This document shows positions 14,834-21,765 of a stretch of DNA of 22,289 nucleotides, piece after piece. The notes below the pieces were generated by a model. That model was given only the letters and a program-made list of their open reading frames with translations. It did no database searches and had not been told where the DNA came from. The stretch comes from DATLFA01 sp039934635. GTDB taxonomy: Bacteria > Actinomycetota > Acidimicrobiia > Acidimicrobiales > WLNW01. The translations under genes and the position numbers were made by a program. The stretch's first letter is position 1. Every line of letters begins with the position of its first letter. The stretch is from assembly GCA_039934635.1 (NCBI GenBank), contig JBDTLT010000076.1:1-22289 (forward strand), given 5' to 3'.

Positions 14834-15868
14834 ATGGCGGTGCCTGGTCGTTACCGCACGGGTGATCCCGGTCTCGACGCGGCGATCGTCGATCTGTTGC
14901 GGGCCGGCGGCATCGACGAGCACGACGACTTGGTCTTCGAGATGATCGTCACCGCGTTGCGCATGGGCCGAGAGGACGTCGGCCGAGGCGACCTCAAACT
15001 GGTGAACGCGGCGATCAAAGAGTTGCGCTATTCGTTTCGCGTCTATAACCGCTACCGCGACGTGCGCAAGGTGACGTTGTTCGGGTCGGCTCGCACGCCC
15101 GCTGATCACGGCGCGTACCGGGCGGCCAACGACTTCGCCCGCGACATGGTCGAGCAGGGATGGATGGTGATGACCGGCGCGGGGCCCGGCATCATGCATG
15201 CCGGCCTCGAGGGTGCCGGAGCCGAACACAGCTTCGGCGTCAACATCGTGCTGCCGTTCGAACAAGCGGCCAACCCCATCATCCACGGCGACCCGAAGTT
15301 GATCAACTTCCGCTACTTCTTCACCCGCAAGCTCACGTTCGTCAAGGAATCGCACGGGTTTGCGGTCTTCCCCGGCGGGTTCGGCACGATGGACGAGATC
15401 TTCGAGTTGTTGACGCTGATGCAGACGGGCAAGTCATATCTCGTGCCGGTCGTGCTCATCGACGAACCCGGTGGCGACTATTGGCACCGCTGGGCGCACT
15501 TCATCGACGACGAGCTCTTGCGCGATCGGTACATCTCTGCGAGCGACATGTCGCTGGTGCACATTGCGACTGATGTCGACGATGCCGTCGAAGAATTGTC
15601 GCGCTTCTACCGCACGTACCACTCGATGCGCTGGGTCGGCAGCCGGCTGATCATTCGCTTGCAGCGTGAGTTGACCGACGACGAGTTGTCGACACTCAAT
15701 TCCGAGTTCTCCGACATCGTCGACGCCGGCGAGATCGCGCGTACCCACGTGACCCCCTCGGAGCAAGAGGACGACGATCATGTCGATCTCCCCCGCATCG
15801 CGCTGCGCTTCGATCGGTCGAGTCATGCCCGCTTGCGGCAGATGATCGACCGCATCAACGGTTCGTGA
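14834..15868 (+). CDS. LOG-family protein (nucleotide 5'-monophosphate phosphoribohydrolase-like)
   Basis: A 344-aa Rossmann-like protein with the LOG (lysine decarboxylase-like) signature: GSAR (84-87), TGAGPGIMHAGLEGA (114-128), and the diagnostic PGGFGTMDE (180-188) with its catalytic/binding Glu. LOG proteins hydrolyse nucleoside 5'-monophosphates such as AMP or cytokinin ribotides to the free base; many were wrongly called lysine decarboxylases. This longer form carries about 75 extra residues at the N-terminus (RTGDPGLDAAIVDLLRAGG, DLKLVNAAIKELRYSFRVY) and a C-terminal region after 250. ATG 14834 follows the fbiC stop by nine bases, with GAGG nearby in GAGGATTCGAG, so it is cotranscribed with hxlR-fbiC. 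A functional link to F420 synthesis is only inferred from this. Confidence 0.92.
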   Translation: MAVPGRYRTGDPGLDAAIVDLLRAGGIDEHDDLVFEMIVTALRMGREDVGRGDLKLVNAAIKELRYSFRVYNRYRDVRKVTLFGSARTPADHGAYRAANDFARDMVEQGWMVMTGAGPGIMHAGLEGAGAEHSFGVNIVLPFEQAANPIIHGDPKLINFRYFFTRKLTFVKESHGFAVFPGGFGTMDEIFELLTLMQTGKSYLVPVVLIDEPGGDYWHRWAHFIDDELLRDRYISASDMSLVHIATDVDDAVEELSRFYRTYHSMRWVGSRLIIRLQRELTDDELSTLNSEFSDIVDAGEIARTHVTPSEQEDDDHVDLPRIALRFDRSSHARLRQMIDRINGS

Positions 15869-15887
15869 GTCCCCGCGGGGACGTTTT
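15869..15887 (+). terminator. Palindromic terminator after the LOG gene
   Basis: GTCCCCGCGGGGAC (15869-15882) is a perfect palindrome placed directly after the LOG-gene stop codon and followed by GTTTT. It can fold as GTCCC-CGCG-GGGAC or a related hairpin and ends in a short U-run, so it is a reasonable intrinsic terminator for the hxlR-fbiC-LOG operon. An identical copy occurs at 16065. Confidence 0.55.
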
Positions 15888-15924
15888 GGGAGCACCTACC
15901 CCGGTGTTCGTTTGCGTTTCGTGA

Positions 15925-15962
15925 CCACTGTTGACGAAGTTGGCCACTGTGGACGAAGTTTG
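15925..15962. repeat. Two tandem copies of a 19-bp unit
   Basis: CCACTGTTGACGAAGTTGG (15925-15943) is followed immediately by CCACTGTGGACGAAGTTTG (15944-15962). The copies differ at two of 19 positions. Nothing else in the window matches this unit that I can see. Tandem 19-mers could be protein-binding sites (iteron-like) or the product of replication slippage. Confidence 0.75.
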
Positions 15963-16064
15963 TTTTGCCCTGCGGTTCTGGTGTCCACGCGTCACGCCAT
16001 GCCGTCGGAAGTGCATGCTCATTCTCCGGTGACGAAATGATTGGACTGCCGAGTCCGCGCGGGC

Positions 16065-16078
16065 GTCCCCGCGGGGAC
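16065..16078. repeat. Second copy of the 14-bp palindrome GTCCCCGCGGGGAC
   Basis: It is identical to the palindrome at 15869-15882, 196 bases away, and followed by TTTCC rather than GTTTT. On the minus strand it lies beyond the end of the mini-gene at 16138, after the palindrome at 16082, so together they could terminate minus-strand transcription. Confidence 0.6.
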
Positions 16079-16081
16079 TTT

Positions 16082-16098
16082 CCTGACGGTCCGTCAGG
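16082..16098. promoter_or_regulatory. 17-bp perfect palindrome, operator- or hairpin-like
   Basis: CCTGACGG-T-CCGTCAGG has 8-bp arms around a single T. The TGACGGNCCGTCA core has the form of operators bound by TetR-family dimers, but no TetR gene is in the window and no gene starts next to it. As RNA it could fold as a 7-bp stem and act as a terminator for the minus-strand mini-genes ending at 16138. I cannot decide between the two. Confidence 0.45.
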
Positions 16099-16137
16099 TT
16101 GGTGTGCCAGGCGTCGCGGCGGATTGGTTGCGGCGAG

Positions 16138-16284
16138 TTACTTTCGCCAACCACCCGGCAGCTTCGTGCCGACTTTGGCGGCGTGGACGCCTTCGTATGT
16201 GATCCGAAGGATCGTTGCGTCTGGATCGAGGTGTAGGTAGGGCGACAAGTCAACGGTGACTGTCTCGCCCTCCGCGAGCGCCAT
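16138..16284 (-). CDS. 48-aa mini-protein, second of an overlapping pair
   Basis: A 48-codon frame that starts with ATG 16284 overlapping the stop of the preceding mini-gene (TGATG). It reads MALAEGETVTVDLSPYLHL at the start, then DATILRITYEGVHAAKVGT and a GGWRK end. The hydrophobic/polar alternation suggests strands, and there is no membrane segment. I do not recognise the family. The overlap with its upstream partner and a complete frame are the only support; both frames use third positions less biased to G/C than the neighbours. It could be the second gene of a tiny operon, such as a small toxin-antitoxin-like pair, or a spurious frame in a decayed region. Confidence 0.42.
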   Translation of the reverse strand: MALAEGETVTVDLSPYLHLDPDATILRITYEGVHAAKVGTKLPGGWRK

Positions 16285-16436
16285 CAGGGGTCGGGGCGCT
16301 CGGCGATCGCTTCCTCGTTGCGCTCGATCCATTTCCGCAGAGAAGTGCCCTGGGTGGCGACGGACCCGTTCGGCAGCTCGACCGTCGGCCCCGGTTCACC
16401 CGGCGCTACCAGCTGAATACGCACTCTCGTCTTCAT
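16284..16436 (-). CDS. 50-aa mini-protein, first of an overlapping pair
   Basis: A 50-codon frame starting at ATG 16436 with the ribosome site AGAGGAA (16445-16451) at good spacing. It begins MKTRVRIQLVAPGEPGPTVE, followed by LPNGSVATQGTSLRKWIERNEEAIAERPDP. The first half looks strand-forming, the second contains a charged helix (LRKWIERNEEAIAE). It includes codons rare in this window (AGA, ATT, GTA), suggesting foreign origin. I do not recognise it. The downstream mini-gene begins within its stop codon. The ribosome site and the coupling argue for a real gene, but homologues would need to be shown. Confidence 0.45.
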   Translation of the reverse strand: MKTRVRIQLVAPGEPGPTVELPNGSVATQGTSLRKWIERNEEAIAERPDP

Positions 16437-16508
16437 TCGACTCGTTCCTCTTCGGCGCTTGGGCCCGGAGAACGTTTGCCCGCGATTGGCGCTGGCCGGC
16501 CGTCCGAC

Positions 16509-17024
16509 TCAGCTGATGGAAAAGCGCTCGCAGACGAGGAGTCGTGCGCCATCGCTACCCAACAGGACCAGTGCGTTGTCGCCCAGCTCGAATGACGCCA
16601 CGGCGGCGAGACGGTTGCGGATCTCGAGCGCTCCCACGGCGGTGCATTCGAGTTGACCGGTTAGTGGGCCGATCGAGAGTGTCTTGCCCCCCATGGTGTA
16701 CTCGGCGGTGAACACATCGCAGCCGCCGCCGAAACCGTTGCCCCCGCGGACGAATCCGTCCGCGTCGAACTGCATGCTCGAAGCTAATCGCGCCCCGCGC
16801 ATCTCATCGGACGTCGCCTTGATGCCCGACTGTTCGAACTGCACATACCACGGCCCGTTGCGCATGATCGCCGGCAGGGTCGTTGTCGGCGCGGGCACCG
16901 TCGTCGGTGTCGGCAGCGCGTTGTCCTGGTCGTTGTCGAAAAGGGCGAGCACGCCGACGGTCAACGCGGCAACTGTCAGCAGTGCGATCAGTTGCCGCCG
17001 ACCCGAGTAAGCGCCTGACGCCAC
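16509..17024 (-). CDS. Membrane-anchored META-domain protein
   Basis: A 171-aa protein with a short N-terminus, one signal-anchor helix (QLIALLTVAALTVGVLALF, 11-29), a Pro/Thr-rich linker (TPTTVPAPTTTLP, 39-51) and an extracytoplasmic META domain of about 115 residues: GPWYVQFEQSGIKA, MQFDADGFVRGGNGFGGGCDVFTAEYTMGGKTLSIGPLTGQLECTAVGALEIRNRLAAVASFELGDNALVLLGSDGARLLVCERF. META/HslJ domains are linked to stress resistance or motility in other bacteria; the role here is unknown. There is no lipobox. GTG 17024 was chosen because it lies 13 bases after the stop of the upstream gene and places the hydrophobic helix correctly at the N-terminus. It probably ends the minus-strand glc run. Confidence 0.85.
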   Translation of the reverse strand: MASGAYSGRRQLIALLTVAALTVGVLALFDNDQDNALPTPTTVPAPTTTLPAIMRNGPWYVQFEQSGIKATSDEMRGARLASSMQFDADGFVRGGNGFGGGCDVFTAEYTMGGKTLSIGPLTGQLECTAVGALEIRNRLAAVASFELGDNALVLLGSDGARLLVCERFSIS

Positions 17025-17037
17025 GAGCCCGGTTACT

Positions 17038-17244
17038 TCAGTCGTCGGGTGCGGTCGAGCGCGAGTCGAGGAGCCCGATGGCTTTCTCGACGGCACGACG
17101 AGCGCGCGTGATGCGTTTCTCGTCGACCGGCAGTTCGGTGCCACCGTTGTCGATGGACTCGCGGAGCCTTGCGATCGCAAGGTCGGCGAGCTCTTCGGAG
17201 ATCACCTCGAGCCGGGCGCGGATGTCTTCGAATTCACCGGGCAT
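17038..17244 (-). CDS. 68-aa helical protein downstream of glcF
   Basis: A small acidic helical protein: MPGEFEDIRARLEVISEELADLAIARLRESI (1-31), a short linker, then LPVDEKRITRARRAVEKAIGLLDS (38-61). The heptad-like spacing suggests a helical hairpin or coiled coil. ATG 17244 overlaps the glcF 3' end by 11 bases, which supports translational coupling and a real gene. I do not recognise the family. The location behind glycolate oxidase genes is the only functional hint. Confidence 0.75.
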   Translation of the reverse strand: MPGEFEDIRARLEVISEELADLAIARLRESIDNGGTELPVDEKRITRARRAVEKAIGLLDSRSTAPDD

Positions 17245-18415
17245 CGTTACCTCGAATTGCTTGGTCGATGATCTGAATCGGATGGCGCATCGACACGCCG
17301 GCGGCGGCGAGGTGCATGGAGCAGCCGGGGTTGGCGCTGACGACCGTCGGCGCACCGGCGCGGTCGATCGACGCCAGTTTGCGCTTGCGGATGTCGGCGG
17401 CGAGATCGGGGTGCAGCGCGCTGTAGGCACCACCGGCACCGCAGCAAAGACCGTCGTCATCGAGCTCGACGACATCGGCGAACGGCGCGAGCACGGTACG
17501 AACGGCAAGGTGGGCTCGCTGCACGTGGCGCAGATGGCAGGGGTCTTGCACCGCGACAAGATCACGCGGCCCCCGCGCCGCGGGCAACGTGTCGAGGCGG
17601 GGTGCCAACCACTCGTGGATGTCGAGCACACGAGCGCTGAAATGGGTCGCCTCGTCAGTGCCGAAGAGATGTCCATAGTCCTTGAGCATCGCGCCACAGC
17701 CGGCGGAGTCGACGATGATCGGCGCGTCGCCGCGCAGCGCGCGCATCGTGGCAGTGGCGGCCCGCTTGGCTTCGTCTTCGAGGCCGGCGTGCATAGCGAG
17801 CGCGCCGCAGCACGCAGCCCCGCTGCCCGAGGGACACACGCCCGCACCGGTGGCTTCGAGCACGCGTTGCGCGGCGCCGTGAATGTCACGCTGCCATGCG
17901 TCCATTACGCAGCCGGTGAAGAGCCATACGGCGCCGGAATCAGCGATCGGATCACCGGACGCGACGAGCTTGGGTCGCCGTAGCGGTAGCGGGGACAGCC
18001 CGAGGCGCTGGGACGGAACCAGGTGCAGTCGTTGGCCGAGCGCGGCGAGCGTCGACAGCGCCAGCAAAAGTCGGTGGTGTCGCAACAGCCGGTAGCCGAA
18101 GCGCCGCCACCATGGTTGATAGGAAGGGACTTCGCGCGCCAACGTGGCGCGGGTCGCCTCCATCAAGCGGCCGAACGGAACACCCGACGGGCAGGCGGTC
18201 TCGCAACCGCGACACTGGACGCACGTGTCCATCGATTCGATGAACGAGTCGTCGACGGCGAGCCCGTGCCATTGCACCTGGCGCATCGCCGAAATGCGAC
18301 CGCGCGGCGATCGGGTCTCGTCGCCGGTGACGCGGTACGTGGGGCAATGGGGCAAGCACAGGCCGCAGGAGACGCACGAACCGAGTTGGTCGTTGTCGAT
18401 ATGCAGATCCATCAC
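17234..18415 (-). CDS. glcF: Glycolate oxidase iron-sulfur subunit GlcF
   Basis: A 393-aa two-[4Fe-4S] electron-transfer subunit that passes electrons from the flavin subunits to the quinone pool at the membrane. It has two ferredoxin motifs: CVSCGLCLPHCP (C14, C17, C20, C24) and CVQCRGCETACP (C65, C68, C71, C75), then two CCG-domains: AACCGALAMHAG and GLCCGAGGAYS, with FTGCVMD and QDPCHLRHVQR preceding them. This is the layout of GlcF and related heterodisulfide-reductase-like subunits. The start is GTG 18415 or the adjacent ATG 18412, three bases beyond the glcE stop. Its 3' end is overlapped by the 68-aa gene. Confidence 0.92.
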   Translation of the reverse strand: MMDLHIDNDQLGSCVSCGLCLPHCPTYRVTGDETRSPRGRISAMRQVQWHGLAVDDSFIESMDTCVQCRGCETACPSGVPFGRLMEATRATLAREVPSYQPWWRRFGYRLLRHHRLLLALSTLAALGQRLHLVPSQRLGLSPLPLRRPKLVASGDPIADSGAVWLFTGCVMDAWQRDIHGAAQRVLEATGAGVCPSGSGAACCGALAMHAGLEDEAKRAATATMRALRGDAPIIVDSAGCGAMLKDYGHLFGTDEATHFSARVLDIHEWLAPRLDTLPAARGPRDLVAVQDPCHLRHVQRAHLAVRTVLAPFADVVELDDDGLCCGAGGAYSALHPDLAADIRKRKLASIDRAGAPTVVSANPGCSMHLAAAGVSMRHPIQIIDQAIRGNDAR

Positions 18416-18418
18416 GCG

Positions 18419-19369
18419 CTACCTGTCCCGCTCTGAAGGGCCGCTCGGGCCCTCGAGCGCGCGCAGCGCGTCGCGGCCGGGGTTGAGCCGCTGCGCGGGA
18501 TCGAACTCGTGGCGTATTCGCCGATGCAACTCGACAACGGCCGCCGACGGGGCCGGTCTCGGCAGCGCGCGCTGACCGTGCACGACACCCACGCCGATCT
18601 CGACGACACAATGACCGGCATCACCGGAGCGAACCGCGGTGGCCAGCGAACTCGGCGCGATCGACGAGCGCACCGGTGGCAACTCGGGCGGCCCCGAGCA
18701 ACTCGAGCCGCCGGCGCGGGCGATGATCTCGCCCTGTGCGGTGACGTCGGCAACGTGACCCTCGAGATGTACCCACGTCGTTTCGCCGTCCCACAACACC
18801 GTGGAGGGACGATACAGCGGGGCTGTGACAGCGAAGGGATCGCCGGTGACCGCCCACCATTGCTCCGCGACCGGCCGTGGTCGCGTGCGCAGGATGACCT
18901 CGGCGAAGCAACCCAACGTGCCGAGGGAGCCCACCATCAGTTTGCAGAGGTCGTAGCCGCTGACGTTCTTCACGGTCGGCCCGCCGGCGGTGATCAGCCG
19001 GCCGTCGGCCGAGACGTAGCGCACCTGCAACAGTGCGTCGCGCACCGGCCCGACGCGCAACCGGCGCAACCCACTGCGACCGACCGCGAGCACGCCGCCG
19101 ACTGTTGCGTCGGGCGCGCCTTCGAGCACCGTGGTCTGTCCCTTGGCCGCGAGCGCGGCCTCGAGTTCGGCCATCGTGGTACCCGCGCCGAGACGTACGG
19201 TCATCTCGGCCGGGTGGTAGTCGACGATGCCCGCCGGCGCGCGGACCTCGCGGGTGGACGGCGCCGCCCGCCCGCCCACCGACCATTGCGTGCGGCCGCC
19301 GACGACGCAGACGGGGTCGGTAGTACCGACCTCGTCGATGAAGTCCTGCAGCGACTTCTCGATCGTCAC
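18419..19369 (-). CDS. glcE: Glycolate oxidase FAD-binding subunit GlcE
   Basis: A 316-aa FAD-binding (PCMH-type) subunit. It shows VCVVGGRTQWSVGG (21-34, the pyrophosphate loop region), VRLGAGTTMAELEAALAAKGQ, EGAPDATVGGVLAVGRSGLRRLRVG, the flavin motif AGGPTVKNVSGYDLCKLMVGSLGTLG, and FAEVILRTRPRPVAEQWW. The C-terminus HEFDPAQRLNPGR is the usual end of GlcE, where such proteins lack the large substrate domain of GlcD. GTG 19369 overlaps the glcD stop by four bases (GTGA), so the two flavin subunits are translationally coupled. In E. coli all three Glc subunits are needed for activity. Confidence 0.93.
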   Translation of the reverse strand: MTIEKSLQDFIDEVGTTDPVCVVGGRTQWSVGGRAAPSTREVRAPAGIVDYHPAEMTVRLGAGTTMAELEAALAAKGQTTVLEGAPDATVGGVLAVGRSGLRRLRVGPVRDALLQVRYVSADGRLITAGGPTVKNVSGYDLCKLMVGSLGTLGCFAEVILRTRPRPVAEQWWAVTGDPFAVTAPLYRPSTVLWDGETTWVHLEGHVADVTAQGEIIARAGGSSCSGPPELPPVRSSIAPSSLATAVRSGDAGHCVVEIGVGVVHGQRALPRPAPSAAVVELHRRIRHEFDPAQRLNPGRDALRALEGPSGPSERDR

Positions 19370-20880
19370 AGCCACGCGCCACCGTCGCGCATCGCTTGTT
19401 GCTGCTCGGGCGACATCGAGAACACGTCGCCGCAACTCGAACCCGACGGCAACACCTTGCCCGGGTTCGCGAGGCCCATCTGATCGAACGCACGCCGCAA
19501 CTTCGCCTGGTGTTCGAGATCGTCGTCGCTGAATTGCAGGTGCATGAACGCCCGTTTTTCGAGACCGATACCGTGCTCGCCGGACAGCACACCGCCGACC
19601 GCCAACGACGCTTCGACGATCTCTTTGCCCGCCGCGTACACGCGCTCGGTGGTGCCCGGCACGCGTGCGTCGTAGACGAGCAAAGGGTGCAGGTTGCCGT
19701 CCCCCGCGTGGAAGACGTTCATCACGAGGATGTCGTACTTCGTGGCGATCGCGTACACCTGCTCGAGCACTTCGACGAGCCGGGTGCGCGGGATCACCGT
19801 GTCGTGCAAGTAATAGTTGGGCTTGATGCGCGCAATCGCACCGAATGCCGACTTGCGGCCCTTCCACAGCGCGGCTCGCTCGATCTCGTCGGCCGCGATG
19901 CGTACCGTGCGGGCGCGGTTGGCGTGCGCGACGGCGGTGACGGTCTGTATCTCTTGTTCGACTCCTCCGGGCAATCCGTCGACTTCGACCAACAAGATGG
20001 CCGCGGCATCGGTGGGATAGCCCGCATGCACGAAGTCTTCGACGGCGCGCGTGACGAGCGCGTCCATCATCTCGATCGCGGCCGGAACGACACCGGCGGC
20101 GATGATGCCGCTCACCGTCGCTCCTGCATCGGCCACGGACTCGAAGTCGATCAACATCGTGCGGATCGTCGGCGGGTTGGCAGTTAGGCGCACCGCGATC
20201 TTCGTGGCGATGCCCATCGTGCCTTCGCTGCCGACGAACGCGCCGCGGAGATCGAAGCCCGCGGGCTCGGGGTCGAGCCCGCCGAGCATGGTGACCTCGC
20301 CATCGGGCAGCACGACTTCGAGCGCCACGATGTGCGCGCTGGTCACGCCGTAGGCGAGGCAGTGAGGCCCGCCGGAGTTGTTGGCGACGTTGCCGCCGAT
20401 CGAACAGGACTGCTGGCTCGACGGGTCCGGCGCGAAATGCACGCCGAACGGAGCCAGATGGCGCGACACGTCGAGATTGAGGACCCCCGGCCCGACCCAG
20501 GCGACACCTGAGGCCATGTCGACCTCGTGGATGGTGTCCATGCGCGTCGTCGTGATGACCACCGCGCCGCCGCAGGGCACCGCGCCACCGGCGAGTCCCG
20601 TGCCCGACCCACGCGCGACGAAGGGGACGCCGAGGGCGACGGCGGCGCGGACGCACGCCTGGACCTCAGCGGTGGTGCCGGGGAAGCAGACGACGGAGGT
20701 GAAACCCTCGTCGATGACCGACGCATCGCGGGCATAGAGCGCGGTGTCGATCGAGGACGAGTGGACGTGCTCGGCACCGATCGCGGCGACGAGAGCGGCG
20801 CGCACACCGTCATCGGCGGGCGCGTTGCCGTGCGAGTGCCTACGAAGCCTGCCGATCCTCACCGACGCATCGTCGCACAC
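19366..20880 (-). CDS. glcD: Glycolate oxidase / D-lactate dehydrogenase-type flavoprotein GlcD
   Basis: A 504-aa FAD-linked oxidase (PCMH plus FAD-linked C-terminal domain) that oxidises 2-hydroxy acids such as glycolate. FAD contacts are seen in FVARGSGTGLAGGAVP (87-102), DPSSQQSCSIGGNVANNSGGPHCLAYGVTSAHIVALEVVLPDG and FVGSEGTMGIAT. The C-terminal domain has NVFHAGDGNLHPLL and GVLSGEHGIGLEKRAFM with active-site histidines. The association with glcE and glcF makes glycolate the most likely substrate; D-lactate is an alternative. The start is either GTG 20880 or GTG 20862; no ribosome site is clear. The gene opens the minus-strand glc operon and faces a plus-strand gene at 20968. Confidence 0.93.
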   Translation of the reverse strand: MCDDASVRIGRLRRHSHGNAPADDGVRAALVAAIGAEHVHSSSIDTALYARDASVIDEGFTSVVCFPGTTAEVQACVRAAVALGVPFVARGSGTGLAGGAVPCGGAVVITTTRMDTIHEVDMASGVAWVGPGVLNLDVSRHLAPFGVHFAPDPSSQQSCSIGGNVANNSGGPHCLAYGVTSAHIVALEVVLPDGEVTMLGGLDPEPAGFDLRGAFVGSEGTMGIATKIAVRLTANPPTIRTMLIDFESVADAGATVSGIIAAGVVPAAIEMMDALVTRAVEDFVHAGYPTDAAAILLVEVDGLPGGVEQEIQTVTAVAHANRARTVRIAADEIERAALWKGRKSAFGAIARIKPNYYLHDTVIPRTRLVEVLEQVYAIATKYDILVMNVFHAGDGNLHPLLVYDARVPGTTERVYAAGKEIVEASLAVGGVLSGEHGIGLEKRAFMHLQFSDDDLEHQAKLRRAFDQMGLANPGKVLPSGSSCGDVFSMSPEQQQAMRDGGAWL

Positions 20881-20886
20881 CGTGTG
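20876..20886. promoter_or_regulatory. Small palindrome at the glcD start
   Basis: CACAC-C-GTGTG (20876-20886) covers GTG 20880 and would lie just upstream of the alternative start 20862. It is a possible operator for the glc operon, in the short divergent region (20881-20967). That region also has TAACCT (20927-20932) as a candidate -10 for the plus-strand gene. Both assignments are weak. Confidence 0.28.
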
Positions 20887-20967
20887 ATGTGACGCAGCTA
20901 TCGCGTCGACGGAGGTCGGTGGCAGCTAACCTCCTGCGTCGAACGACGCAATGAAAACGAGGCTTCA

Positions 20968-21723
20968 GTGGCGAAAGACGACGTCGACTTCCATGACACG
21001 CAACATGAGTGGGTGTCCTTCGACGACGCGGACGGCGACACCTGGATGTTCGACCTGACCTTTCTCACCAGCAATTGGACATGCATCTTCGGCAACGGAT
21101 GCCTCGGCGTGTACAACGACCCTCGACCCGAGTTGCAGCAGGGTTGTTGCAGCTTCGGCGCTCACTTTCAAGACAAAGACGATGTCAAGAACGTCAAGAA
21201 ATACATTCGCCGCCTCGACGACGGCAACTGGCAGTTCCGCAAGCGAGCCGAAAAACTCGGCGGCCCGATCTACACCAACCGTGCGGGCGAGACCGTCACG
21301 CGTGTCGTCGATGGCGCGTGCGTCTTTCTCAACCGACCCGAGTTCCCGGGTGGTGCGGGTTGTGCCCTCCACCGAGGCGCGCTCGAGGCCGGCGAACGCC
21401 CGATGGACTGGAAGCCGGGCGTCTGTTGGCAGCTGCCGTTGCGCCTCGACAGCAGCAGCGACGAAAAGGGTCCGACGACCTACACCCTGCGCGAGTGGAA
21501 GCGCCCCGACTGGGGCGAAGGCGGCGAAGAATTTCACTGGTGGTGCACCGACGACCCGCTGGCCTTCAAAGACCGTGAGCCGGTCTACAAGACGCTCGAG
21601 GACGAGATCGTCGAGATGGTGGGCCGGGACGCCTACGAGTTCGTGGTCGGCCACATAGAGCGCAACCAGGGCACCACGGTGATGCTCCCCCATCCGGCGC
21701 TGCGCCGTAAGCCGGCGGTCTAG
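20968..21723 (+). CDS. Cys-rich protein, YkgJ/DUF3109-like metal-binding type
   Basis: A 251-aa cytoplasmic protein with clustered cysteines: WTCIFGNGCLGVY (C39, C45), GCCSFGAHF (C60, C61), then C118, GGAGCALHRGALEAG (C132), PGVCWQLPLR (C153) and FHWWC (C193). The CC pair followed by an isolated Cys before LHRGAL and a C-x-x-L-P element resembles the zinc/iron-cluster family YkgJ/DUF3109, whose members are poorly characterised. The N-terminus is acidic (DDVDFHDTQHEWVSFDDADGD). GTG 20968 has GAGG six bases upstream, in ACGAGGCTTCA. It is transcribed away from glcD. The family assignment is by pattern only. Confidence 0.78.
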   Translation: MAKDDVDFHDTQHEWVSFDDADGDTWMFDLTFLTSNWTCIFGNGCLGVYNDPRPELQQGCCSFGAHFQDKDDVKNVKKYIRRLDDGNWQFRKRAEKLGGPIYTNRAGETVTRVVDGACVFLNRPEFPGGAGCALHRGALEAGERPMDWKPGVCWQLPLRLDSSSDEKGPTTYTLREWKRPDWGEGGEEFHWWCTDDPLAFKDREPVYKTLEDEIVEMVGRDAYEFVVGHIERNQGTTVMLPHPALRRKPAV

Positions 21724-21765
21724 AAACCCCTCAATGCGCCGCGAACGCGGCCGACATACAACTTC

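Larger units (their letters stand above)
15883..16137. other. Gene-poor patch with repeats
   Basis: No convincing gene lies in these 255 bases. The stretch contains a two-copy tandem repeat, a second copy of the GTCCCCGCGGGGAC palindrome, and a 17-bp palindrome, each listed separately. It has more T and A than the flanking genes (for example GTTTGCGTTTCG and GTTTGTTTTG). It separates the plus-strand fbiC operon from the minus-strand mini-genes. It could be the remnant of a decayed or mobile segment, but no transposase or integrase trace is visible. Confidence 0.5.

Noticed and set aside
15883..16137. CRISPR array suggested by the 19-bp tandem repeats
   Set aside because: There are only two copies with no spacer between them, and no cas gene is in the window.
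15855..16253. A 132-codon minus-strand frame through the palindromes
   Set aside because: It reads through both palindromes and the tandem repeat, has no ribosome site and no recognisable domain, and runs into the end of the LOG gene.
18419..20656. A single 745-codon minus-strand frame covering glcE plus most of glcD
   Set aside because: Only its C-terminal 316 codons are glcE. The rest is an Arg-rich out-of-frame reading of glcD, whose own frame carries all the FAD motifs.
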